A program made the position numbers and the translations under genes. The notes under the pieces were generated by a model. It had not been told where the DNA came from. It made no database searches and was given only the letters and a program-made list of their open reading frames with translations. DNA of 7,209 nt from Clostridia bacterium (lineage in GTDB: Bacteria; Bacillota; Clostridia; Christensenellales; CAG-1252): positions 1 through 7,209 of the forward strand of contig JAGAAA010000108.1 in assembly GCA_017615495.1 (NCBI GenBank). The letters run 5' to 3'. Every line of letters begins with the position of its first letter. The first letter of the stretch is position 1. Below are positions 1 to 5,386 of this stretch, piece by piece.

Positions 1-712
1 CGCGAAGAAGTTTCAAAACCGAAACGAATTCCGTCAAAGCGGAATCCTCGCCGAAGAAGTACTCGATGTTTTCAAGCTTTTCGATCGCAACGCTCAAATT
101 ATCCGCCACGCCGTAAAGCACCGCCGCCACGGCAAGGGCTTCTTCCGAAGCGCCCGCTTCCTTCAAAAGGGCTTGGATGCGATCGGCGTTTTTGCTTTCC
201 ACCGCTTCCGCAATGGCGGCTCGGTCGGCGTACGAAACGCCTATCTTGGTGAGGAAGGCGTCCGTCACGTTGAGGTCGGAAAGATCCAACACGCATTCTT
301 CCGAAATGCTTTTAAGGCTTTTTACCGCAAGGGTGACCACTTCCGCCACTTCCTTTACGCTGATCTCGCCAAAGCATTCCAACCCCGTTTGCATGATCTC
401 CTTAAAGGAATCGTTTGCGGAGGGACGATAAACGTTTTCGCTGTAGTAAACTTTTTTGACCCCCTTGGGCGCGTCCTCGCAACCTTTGATGATGGAGAGG
501 GTGACGTCGGGCTTTAACGCCATCAACTTGCCGTTGGTGTCGGTAAAGGTCAAAACGTTGTCCGAAACGAGGAAGTCCTTGTTCTTTGCGTAGAAGTCGT
601 ACTCCTCAAACTTGCTCATGCGGTAATATTCGTAACCGTATTCCGCATAAAGTTCACGAAGAGCAAACACCGTCCTCTCGCTGCTTTCAAATACGCTGTC
701 CTTTATTTTCAT
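1..712 (-). CDS. hisZ: ATP phosphoribosyltransferase regulatory subunit HisZ (3' end outside window)
   Basis: HisZ is a catalytically inactive relative of histidyl-tRNA synthetase. It pairs with short-form HisG to make and feedback-regulate the ATP phosphoribosyltransferase that starts histidine biosynthesis in the cytoplasm. The 237 visible residues have the class II synthetase-like core: LKPDVT near residues 66-71 and the YRPSANDSFKE-IMQTGLECFGE stretch around 95-116, which corresponds to the motif 2 region. The RGTxD opening typical of HisS is absent and the protein starts with MKIKDSVFESSERT, which favours HisZ. The family is usually about 350-400 residues, so roughly the last third lies beyond position 1. 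The ATG overlaps the upstream regulator's stop as ATGA and has GGGGAG five bases upstream, so translation is probably coupled. A divergent HisS paralogue is the main alternative. Confidence 0.85.
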   Translation of the reverse strand, partial: MKIKDSVFESSERTVFALRELYAEYGYEYYRMSKFEEYDFYAKNKDFLVSDNVLTFTDTNGKLMALKPDVTLSIIKGCEDAPKGVKKVYYSENVYRPSANDSFKEIMQTGLECFGEISVKEVAEVVTLAVKSLKSISEECVLDLSDLNVTDAFLTKIGVSYADRAAIAEAVESKNADRIQALLKEAGASEEALAVAAVLYGVADNLSVAIEKLENIEYFFGEDSALTEFVSVLKLLR

Positions 713-1005
713 TTGCTCTCCCCTTTCTTAAAGATCTCTATCGCCTTTTCGTACCCGCCGTTGCCGTAAACCAAACAACGGTTGACGCGGCTGATGGTGG
801 CGCTGCTTGCGCCCACTTGCGCCGCCACGTTTTGATAGTTGGCACCGTCCTTTAAGAGGAGCGCCATCTCAAAGCGCTGCGCCATATCCTGCAATTCTTT
901 GATCGTGCAAAGGTCGGAGAAGAAGTTGTAAACGTCATCCGCCGAATTCATTTTTGCAACCACTTGCACCAAGTTTTCTACCGATTGATTTCTGATCTTA
1001 TCCAT
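709..1005 (-). CDS. yerC: YerC/HisR, TrpR-like transcriptional regulator
   Basis: A 98-residue TrpR-superfamily DNA-binding protein. The conserved core is SDLCTIKELQDMAQR (residues 30-44), then a helix-turn-helix at about 57-76 ending in ASSATISRVNRCL and the YGNGGYE tail typical of YerC. Family knowledge: YerC-type proteins (called HisR in Gram-positives) have been proposed as regulators of histidine genes, and the immediate partner here is hisZ. An ATG 36 bases further upstream (1041) is in frame. I chose 1005 because GAGGTGG lies just before it, and because the upstream start would fall before the likely transcription start. It is the first gene of the his operon, with a 4-base ATGA overlap to hisZ. 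The operator candidate in its promoter suggests autoregulation. Confidence 0.9.
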   Translation of the reverse strand: MDKIRNQSVENLVQVVAKMNSADDVYNFFSDLCTIKELQDMAQRFEMALLLKDGANYQNVAAQVGASSATISRVNRCLVYGNGGYEKAIEIFKKGESK

Positions 1006-1031
1006 AAATCCACCTCGTGTTTTGTATTCAC

Positions 1032-1060
1032 ATTTTAGCACGCTAAATTGTTGAAGTCAA
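1032..1060 (-). promoter_or_regulatory. Promoter of the yerC-hisZ operon
   Basis: On the minus strand, TTGACT (1060-1055) and TAAAAT (1037-1032) are separated by exactly 17 bases, a good sigma-A-type promoter. The predicted transcription start near 1025 leaves a leader of only about 20 bases before the ATG at 1005. That leaves no room for a T-box or attenuator, so control must act at initiation. Confidence 0.75.
1034..1047. promoter_or_regulatory. Candidate HisR/YerC operator
   Basis: A dyad with perfect 6-bp arms, TTTAGC-AC-GCTAAA, overlaps the -10 hexamer of the yerC promoter. That placement is where a repressor would block RNA polymerase. TrpR-family proteins bind short palindromes of this size. 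Assignment to HisR is inferred from position and was not checked against the published motif. Confidence 0.6.
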
Positions 1061-1070
1061 ACGTTTTGAC
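1056..1070. promoter_or_regulatory. Second dyad over the -35 box of yerC
   Basis: GTCAAA-CGT-TTTGAC has perfect 6-bp arms and overlaps the -35 hexamer of the his promoter. It could be a second regulator site, or follow by chance from TTGAC-like words on both strands. Confidence 0.3.
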
Positions 1071-1159
1071 AAATTTTTTAGTGAAAAGCGTCTCGTTTTA
1101 AAGTATATTCCCGGGGCGCGGCGTCCAAACTCACCGTATCAAAAAACTCGGAGGACCAT

Positions 1160-1753
1160 ATGAAACTCATCGAAAGCAAGACTTATTTGAACCTCGCCAA
1201 AGCCTTCGCAGGCGAATGCATGGCGCGCACGCGTTACGAATTTATCGAATACGGCGCCCGCCAACAAGGCTACACCGCCCTCGCCGAAGTTATCGACAAG
1301 ATCGTCTACAACGAATTCAATCACGCGAGAATGTGCTACACCTATCTTTCGTCCGCATCCGAAAAGCCCATCGCCAACGTGGAGATCTCATCCGGCTACC
1401 CCTTCAAGGAAAAGTGGGATCTCACGGAAAACCTGCGCCTTGCCGCCGAGGACGAAGGCATCGAAGCGGAACGCGTCTACCCCGAATATCAAAAAACGGC
1501 GGAGGAGGAAGGGTTCAAGGATATTGCGGGGCTCTTCCGCAACCTGATCGGCATCGAAACCTGCCACAAAAAACTCTTCACCGACCTTTACGAACAGATG
1601 AAAAGCGGCACCCTGTACAAAAAGCCCGAAAAGACCAAGTGGAAGTGCGGCGGCTGCGGCTACGAATGGACGGAAAAGGAAGCCTTCGAAATTTGCCCCG
1701 TGTGCGGCGCAAAACAGGGCGTAGTTCTACTCAAGCTCTCCGACGGAGAATGA
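1160..1753 (+). CDS. rbr: Rubrerythrin
   Basis: Rubrerythrin is a cytoplasmic non-haem iron peroxidase that reduces hydrogen peroxide in anaerobes, with electrons from rubredoxin or NADH-linked reductases. The 197 residues form an N-terminal ferritin-like four-helix domain (about 1-150) and a C-terminal rubredoxin-like domain (about 158-197). The expected diiron ligands are all present: E19, E52 with H55 (NEFNHAR), E99 and E102, and E133 with H136 (IETCH). The FeS4 site is C163/C166 (CGGC) and C179/C182 (CPVC). Length is normal for the family. The start is set by GGAGG at 1150-1154, five bases before the ATG. It stands alone, divergent from yerC. The only promoter element I see upstream is a TATATT at 1104-1109 without a good -35, and no clear PerR box is visible. 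Confidence 0.95.
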   Translation: MKLIESKTYLNLAKAFAGECMARTRYEFIEYGARQQGYTALAEVIDKIVYNEFNHARMCYTYLSSASEKPIANVEISSGYPFKEKWDLTENLRLAAEDEGIEAERVYPEYQKTAEEEGFKDIAGLFRNLIGIETCHKKLFTDLYEQMKSGTLYKKPEKTKWKCGGCGYEWTEKEAFEICPVCGAKQGVVLLKLSDGE

Positions 1754-1879
1754 TCGGCAGCGGATAAGGGCGCATCTGCGTTGTTTCTGACTGCAAGGCG
1801 GCAAAATCACGTACAAGGAGTACGCTCATTTGTCGCCTTTTGTCGTGTCTAGCATCTGCAACCCTTCTCCGCTGCCGAT
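1753..1879. repeat. Long imperfect palindromic element after rbr
   Basis: Outer arms 1753-1770 and 1862-1879 pair over 17 of 18 positions (ATCGGCAGCGGA, one mismatch, then AAGGG). An inner hairpin pairs AAGGCGGCAAA (1795-1805) with TTTGTCGCCTT (1829-1839) with one wobble, and CGTAC (1810-1814) with GTACG (1820-1824) around an AAGGA loop. GCATCTGC occurs as a direct repeat at 1772-1779 and 1852-1859. The element begins on the last base of the rbr stop codon. The structure suggests a dispersed non-autonomous repeat (REP- or MITE-like) or a large 3'-end hairpin. No T-tract follows it directly, so the terminator downstream probably does that job. Confidence 0.6.
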
Positions 1880-1904
1880 ATAGTTTTTATACGGACGAAA
1901 ACAA

Positions 1905-1934
1905 AAAGATGGCGTCTGCCATCTTTATTTTTTT
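1905..1934. terminator. Bidirectional intrinsic terminator between rbr and queH
   Basis: A perfect 9-bp stem, AAAGATGGC (1905-1913) with GCCATCTTT (1918-1926), has a GTCT loop. It is followed by seven T (1928-1934) on the plus strand. An A run before it (1903-1907) gives a T run on the minus strand. It lies between convergent genes and can end both. Confidence 0.85.
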
Positions 1935-1943
1935 GTTGTTCTT

Positions 1944-1966
1944 GCAAGCAAAAATCCCTTAGTTGC
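1944..1966. repeat. 23-nt repeat, copy 1 (downstream of queH)
   Basis: Matches 4258-4280 at 21 of 23 positions in the same orientation. The differences are at repeat positions 6 and 12. The shared core after position 12 is CCCTTAGTTGC. Its ends form a weak inverted repeat (GCAA/TTGC). It lies nine bases from the queH stop codon. Confidence 0.7.
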
Positions 1967-1974
1967 GCCACCAA

Positions 1975-2580
1975 TTAAATTTTCTTGCTAAACACGCACC
2001 CGCAGTAATTCTGCCGGTAAAGGTCGTACTCTTTGGATAACTCTATCGAGTGCTGATAGCCGCCGTCCTTTTTGAAATCGGAGGCAAGGTACTTTACGCC
2101 GTACTTCTCCCCCATCTTTTCCCCGATCTCGTTGATCAGCATCGGATTCTTCAAGGGGGAAAGGGTCAAGGTGGTGGCAAAGTAATCGAAGCCTTCCTCC
2201 GCCGCACGCTTTGCGGTCTCTTCCAAACGGAGGGCAAAACACTTTGCGCAGCGGAGCCCCCCTTCGGGCGCACTTTCCAATCCTTTTAGCGCGGTGAGGA
2301 ACTTTTCCTTATCCGCCGCCCCTTCGATAAGCCCCACTTGCGGGCACATCTCCTTGATCAAGCGCTCCAGTTCCGCATAGCGCTTTTCCCTCTCCTCGTC
2401 GTCGGTGATGTTGGGGTTATAGTAAAACGCCGTCACGTCAAAAACGTCGGGCAAAAAGGTGAGTTCGTGCGAAGCGCACGGGGCGCAACAAACGTGAAGA
2501 AGAAGCGAAGGGACTTCCCCTCGCTCTTGCAGTTCGGCAATTAACGCCTTCATTTGTTTGTTGTAGTTGGTTGCTTGCAT
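1975..2580 (-). CDS. queH: Epoxyqueuosine reductase QueH
   Basis: QueH (DUF208 family) carries out the last step of queuosine biosynthesis, reducing epoxyqueuosine to queuosine in tRNAs with GUN anticodons. It replaces the cobalamin-dependent QueG in many anaerobes. The 201 residues show the family signatures: HVCCAPCAS at 29-37, FYYNPNI at 52-58, GLRCAKCFALR at 108-118, DFKKDGGY at 168-175, and LYRQNYCGC at 187-195. These cysteines are the ones expected to hold the iron-sulfur cluster and second metal. It is the third gene of the operon. Its ATG overlaps the preceding stop in TGATG and no Shine-Dalgarno is visible, so translation probably depends on reinitiation after the UPF0210 gene. No other queuosine gene is in view. 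Confidence 0.93.
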   Translation of the reverse strand: MQATNYNKQMKALIAELQERGEVPSLLLHVCCAPCASHELTFLPDVFDVTAFYYNPNITDDEEREKRYAELERLIKEMCPQVGLIEGAADKEKFLTALKGLESAPEGGLRCAKCFALRLEETAKRAAEEGFDYFATTLTLSPLKNPMLINEIGEKMGEKYGVKYLASDFKKDGGYQHSIELSKEYDLYRQNYCGCVFSKKI

Positions 2581-3929
2581 CAGTTTTTGTTGCTGCTGAG
2601 CGGCGCGGGGATCCTGCCGCCCCTCTTGATAAACTTTTCGGGCGAATAACCGCTGATACGCATAATGGGCGCGCGCCCGAGAAGCCCGCCGAACGAGACG
2701 TCGTCACCGACGCCCTTGCCGTAAACGGGGATCACGCGCACAGCCGTGGTCTTGTGGTTGACAACGCCTATCGCCGCTTCATCCGCGATCAAGGCGGAGA
2801 TCACTTCCGCACTGGTATCGCCGGGGATAGCTACCATATCGATGCCCACGCTGCAAACGGCGGTCATCGCTTCCAGCTTTTCAATAGGAAGAGCGCCCAT
2901 CGCAGCCGCTTCGATCATGCCGATATCCTCGCTGACGGGGATAAACGCGCCGGAAAGCCCGCCGACGTGCGAACTTGCCATAATGCCGCCCTTTTTGACG
3001 GCGTCGTTGAGGAGAGCAAGCGCCGCGGTGGTGCCGCAAGCGCCCACGCGCTCCAAGCCCATTTCTTCCAAGATCCTGCCCACGCTGTCGCCGATGGCAG
3101 GCGTAGGAGCCAAGGAAAGGTCCACGATGCCAAATTCCGCCCCAAGCATTTCCGCCGCGGTCTTAGCCACAAGCTGACCCACGCGGGTAACTTTGAAGGC
3201 GGTCTTTTTGACGGTTTCCGCAACGGCGGTCAAATCGCCGTCCACCTTTTCCAAGGCGGATTTCACCACGCCGGGGCCGCTGACGCCCACGTTGATGACC
3301 TTATCCGCTTCGCCCGTGCCGTGGAAAGCGCCCGCCATAAAGGGGTTATCCTCCACCGCGTTGGCAAACACCACGAGTTTGGCGCAGCCGATGGAATCCT
3401 CGTTGCGGGTGAGGTACGCCGCCTTTTTGACGATCTCGCCCATCTTGCGTACGGCATCCATATTGATGCCCGCGCGAGAGGACGCAACGTTGACGGAAGA
3501 GCAAACCTTCTTGGTGAGGGAAAGCGCCTCGGGGATGGTTTCCAAAAACGCGGCTTCTTTGCTTGTGGCGCCCTTTTGCACCAAAGCGGTATAGCCGCCG
3601 ATGAAGTCGATGCCGGTCTCCGCCGCCGCCCTGTCCATGGCGAGAGCGATCTTTTGGTAGCCGCCGCTTGCCGCGCCCACAAGGGACACGGGGGTGACGG
3701 ACACCCTCTTGTTCACCACGGGCACGCCGTACATCGTGGCAATCTTGTCACCCACCGAAACAAGATCCTTTGCGTAGGACGCGATCTTGTCGTAAACGCG
3801 GGTGGCGGTTTTGTCCGCATCGTCCGTGATACAATCAAAGAGGGAGATACCCATCGTGATGCAACGGACGTCAAGGTGCTGGGAACTGACCATTCCCATC
3901 GTTTCAAATATCTCTTTATCGCTTATCAT
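2580..3929 (-). CDS. UPF0210 / PFL-family protein of unknown function
   Basis: A 449-residue protein that fits the UPF0210 (PFL family) along its whole length. Recognisable conserved stretches include DVRCITMGISL near the N-terminus, NKRVSVTPVSLVGAA, KLVVFANAVEDNPFMAGAFHG, GVSGPGVVKSALEKV, LSLAPTPAIGDSVGRILEEM, GGLSGAFIPVSEDIGM and the C-terminal RGGRIPAP ending. Family knowledge: its structure is related to glycyl-radical enzymes, but its biochemical role is not established. It is nearly always encoded next to a small ACT-domain protein, as here. No signal peptide or membrane segment is seen. The ATG follows the ACT stop by three bases, with AGGA lying inside the end of that gene. Family membership is very sure and function is unknown. 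Confidence 0.92.
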   Translation of the reverse strand: MISDKEIFETMGMVSSQHLDVRCITMGISLFDCITDDADKTATRVYDKIASYAKDLVSVGDKIATMYGVPVVNKRVSVTPVSLVGAASGGYQKIALAMDRAAAETGIDFIGGYTALVQKGATSKEAAFLETIPEALSLTKKVCSSVNVASSRAGINMDAVRKMGEIVKKAAYLTRNEDSIGCAKLVVFANAVEDNPFMAGAFHGTGEADKVINVGVSGPGVVKSALEKVDGDLTAVAETVKKTAFKVTRVGQLVAKTAAEMLGAEFGIVDLSLAPTPAIGDSVGRILEEMGLERVGACGTTAALALLNDAVKKGGIMASSHVGGLSGAFIPVSEDIGMIEAAAMGALPIEKLEAMTAVCSVGIDMVAIPGDTSAEVISALIADEAAIGVVNHKTTAVRVIPVYGKGVGDDVSFGGLLGRAPIMRISGYSPEKFIKRGGRIPAPLSSNKN

Positions 3930-3932
3930 AAC

Positions 3933-4202
3933 TTAGATCCTGTGCATCGCGTTGAAGATCTCTTCACTGCGGAGGTTGATGTCCAAGCCGACGCTTTCGC
4001 CCTTTTCACGGAGCGCGACGATCAGTTTGTCAATAGGCATGGTACTCTTTTCGGTGTTGGCGCGCATGATCATCGTAAAATACTCGCCCATCAAGGTTTG
4101 CGAAATATCGATGATGTTGATGCTGAGGTCAGCGAGAAAGGTGCTGACGTCCCTAATGATGCCGACGCGGTCCTTACCGATAACGCTGATGATAACGTTC
4201 AT
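3933..4202 (-). CDS. ACT-domain protein, UPF0237 type
   Basis: An 89-residue single ACT domain. ISVIGKDRVGIIRDVSTFLADLSINIIDISQTL forms the first beta-alpha-beta unit with the typical G-rich turn, followed by EYFTMIMRANTEK and a C-terminal helix. Free-standing ACT domains of this GcvR-like type usually bind small metabolites, often amino acids, and regulate a partner protein. The constant partner of this family is UPF0210, encoded three bases downstream. GGAGGG three bases before the ATG fixes the start. It is the first gene of a three-gene operon that also carries queH. The ligand cannot be read from sequence. Confidence 0.9.
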   Translation of the reverse strand: MNVIISVIGKDRVGIIRDVSTFLADLSINIIDISQTLMGEYFTMIMRANTEKSTMPIDKLIVALREKGESVGLDINLRSEEIFNAMHRI

Positions 4203-4232
4203 AATCCCTCCAAAAAGGTTTTTTCTCTTTAT

Positions 4233-4261
4233 ATTATAACGCGCGCGGACGCTTGGAGCAA
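4233..4261 (-). promoter_or_regulatory. Promoter of the ACT-UPF0210-queH operon
   Basis: On the minus strand, TTGCTC (4261-4256) and a perfect TATAAT (4238-4233) are separated by 17 bases. The spacer is unusually GC-rich (alternating GC). The -35 box overlaps the 23-nt repeat at 4258-4280. Confidence 0.75.
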
Positions 4262-4280
4262 GTAAAAAGCCCTTAGTTGC
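4258..4280. repeat. 23-nt repeat, copy 2 (upstream of the ACT gene)
   Basis: A direct repeat of 1944-1966 (21 of 23 identical). It lies between two divergent promoters and covers part of the -35 box of the ACT operon. Its two halves, GCAAGTAA and TTAGTTGC, form an inverted repeat with one mismatch around a 7-base centre. Confidence 0.7.
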
Positions 4281-4287
4281 TTACCTC

Positions 4288-4316
4288 TTGACTTTTTCTT
4301 CCCCCTTCTATATACT
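4288..4316 (+). promoter_or_regulatory. Promoter of the SGNH hydrolase gene
   Basis: TTGACT (4288-4293) and TATACT (4311-4316) are spaced by 17 bases in a pyrimidine-rich spacer. The predicted start near 4323 gives a leader of about 20 bases. The promoter is divergent from that of the ACT operon. Confidence 0.75.
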
Positions 4317-4344
4317 GTAAAGGATCTTTCAAAAGGAGTGTTTT

Positions 4345-5067
4345 ATGAAAGCTTTCGGTTTAAAGGACGTCATCTACTTGGTCGTGATCGTGCTCTTGGT
4401 CGCGGCGGTCATCACCGTTTCCGTTTTATACAGGAACCTGCGCGAAAAAAAGAGGCAAGAAGACCTCTCTTCCTATTACAACAAAAAATGCGCTTCCTTT
4501 GAGGTGCAAAACGCAAACCTTTCCGAAGGGCAGATCGTCTTCATCGGCGATTCCATCACGGACGGGTACCACCTTGACGCCTTTTACAGCGACCTGCCCC
4601 TCGCCACCTACAACCGCGGCATCGGCGGGGACGTGACCGCCGGCGTGATCAACCGCCTGAAGCTTTGCTTATATGACCTCAAACCCGCCAAGATCGTCTT
4701 GATGATTGGCATCAACGATATCAACAGCGGCGTCACGGACGAGCAACTAAAAGCCAACTACGAAACCATTCTCTCCGGCATCAAAGAGAACTTGCCCTCC
4801 ACCGAGGTGTTTTGCCTCTCCATCCTGCCGATGCAACAAAAGGTGGAAGCCTTCGGCGTAAACCTCACCACCGCCACCGCCCGCATCAAGGCAATGAACG
4901 GGGAGATCCAAACCCTCGCCGCGGCAAAGGGCTACCACTACGTGGACCTCTTTACCCCCTTCTCGGACGGCAACGACCGCATGATCGAAGGTTACTCAGA
5001 CGACGGCTTGCATCCCAACAACGCGGGCTACGTGGTCTGGACAAACGTCCTCAAACCCCTTTTGTAA
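4345..5067 (+). CDS. Membrane-anchored SGNH/GDSL-family hydrolase
   Basis: A 240-residue protein with an N-terminal hydrophobic segment (about residues 9-29), followed by a basic stretch with REKKR, consistent with a signal anchor. After a short linker comes an SGNH esterase domain with all four blocks: block I IGDSITDG with catalytic S70, block II with G94/G95 in GIGGD, block III IGIND with N124, and block V DGLHP with catalytic D220 and H223. Such enzymes remove acyl or acetyl groups from lipids, glycans or peptidoglycan. With the anchor the domain is expected outside the membrane, so a cell-envelope or extracellular ester is the likely substrate, but it cannot be named. AAGGAG at 4333-4338, six bases before ATG, fixes the start. 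The gene is monocistronic with its own promoter and terminator, and ends in tandem stops (TAATAA). Confidence 0.9.
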   Translation: MKAFGLKDVIYLVVIVLLVAAVITVSVLYRNLREKKRQEDLSSYYNKKCASFEVQNANLSEGQIVFIGDSITDGYHLDAFYSDLPLATYNRGIGGDVTAGVINRLKLCLYDLKPAKIVLMIGINDINSGVTDEQLKANYETILSGIKENLPSTEVFCLSILPMQQKVEAFGVNLTTATARIKAMNGEIQTLAAAKGYHYVDLFTPFSDGNDRMIEGYSDDGLHPNNAGYVVWTNVLKPLL

Positions 5068-5081
5068 TAACTTAAGCCTAT

Positions 5082-5116
5082 AAAAAGTGGGAAGGTGCTA
5101 CCTCCCCACTTTTTTT
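5082..5116. terminator. Intrinsic terminator after the SGNH gene
   Basis: AAAAAGTGGG-A-AGGT (5082-5096) pairs with ACCT-C-CCCACTTTTT (5100-5114) around a GCT loop, ending in seven T (5110-5116). The single A-C mismatch on the plus strand becomes a G-U pair on the minus strand, where a five-T tail also follows. It may therefore work in both directions. Confidence 0.85.
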
Positions 5117-5234
5117 GTTCTTATCCTTTTTCGCTTTTTCATCCCCCACAGGGAAAGCATACTATCCGCTTCGTCCTTGTTTGCCTGAATCATTTTGTCT
5201 GTCGAGGTTCCGTCATTTTTATTTTTCATACCGA

Positions 5235-5263
5235 TAGTATGTTTTCCGTTCGACTTATTATTC
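5235..5263 (-). promoter_or_regulatory. Sigma-G-like promoter match, minus strand
   Basis: On the minus strand, GAATA (5263-5259) and CATACTA (5241-5235) are 17 bases apart, fitting the B. subtilis sigma-G pattern GHATR-N17/18-CATNHTA. It points to the uncalled minus-strand frame ending at 5098. With no secure gene behind it, it may be chance. Confidence 0.25.
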
Positions 5264-5296
5264 ACTTTCTCCGACAAAAACATAACCGAGGACAAA

Positions 5297-5312
5297 GAAG
5301 GGTTGCAGATGC
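5297..5312 (+). repeat. 16-nt word shared with the palindrome behind rbr
   Basis: GAAGGGTTGCAGATGC is identical to the reverse complement of 1852-1867 inside the long palindrome. An exact 16-base match is unlikely by chance in 7.2 kb. Here GAAGGG also pairs with CCCTTC at 5325-5330, and GATGCG (5308-5313) with CGCATC (5353-5358), so this may be a decayed or shorter member of the same repeat family. Confidence 0.5.
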
Positions 5313-5331
5313 GAGGTTTTCTATCCCTTCG

Positions 5332-5361
5332 GAATAAACGTGCGGCGATCGGCGCATCATA
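5332..5361 (+). promoter_or_regulatory. Sigma-G-like promoter of the microprotein gene
   Basis: GAATA (5332-5336) and CATCATA (5355-5361) are separated by 18 bases, a full match to the B. subtilis sigma-G (forespore) pattern GHATR-N17/18-CATNHTA. The predicted start near 5368 lies just ahead of the Shine-Dalgarno of the gene at 5387. I see no competing sigma-A promoter close by. Confidence 0.45.
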
Positions 5362-5386
5362 AGGGTAAAAGGAGGTGAAAACCAAT

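Larger units (their letters stand above)
5117..5386. other. Spacer between SGNH gene and Cys-rich microprotein gene
   Basis: From the SGNH stop to the microprotein start there are 319 bases without a secure gene. Apart from the terminator, it holds an inverted repeat of CATACTATC (5158-5166) with GATAGTATG (5233-5241), two sigma-G-like promoter matches and a 16-nt repeat word. A minus-strand frame ends at 5098. Its last 43 codons (from ATG at 5229) would encode a very basic peptide ending KKRKRIRTKKVGR, but it lacks a ribosome binding site and its stop lies inside the terminator stem, so I do not call it. Confidence 0.6.

Noticed and set aside
1005..1041. Earlier in-frame ATG for yerC at 1041
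   Set aside because: It lies within the candidate operator, upstream of the predicted transcription start, and has no ribosome binding site. The ATG at 1005 has GAGGTGG.
1066..1071. TTGACA as -35 box for the rubrerythrin gene
   Set aside because: The only TATATT-like -10 (1104-1109) is 32 bases away and nothing suitable lies 16-18 bases downstream. The word is part of the dyad on the his promoter.
1753..1879. Reading the palindrome as a CRISPR repeat or tRNA
   Set aside because: There is no array of regularly spaced repeats and no cloverleaf. The pairing is one long interrupted hairpin.
2571..4265. Long plus-strand open frame of 564 codons
   Set aside because: It is antisense to the UPF0210 and ACT genes, rich in His/Asp/Gly as expected for a shadow frame, and has no ribosome binding site. 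The minus-strand proteins match known families over their full length.
1944..4280. The 23-nt direct repeats as attachment sites of a mobile element
   Set aside because: No integrase or transposase lies between them and all three genes are ordinary chromosomal families with matching codon use. I kept only the weaker observation of the repeats.
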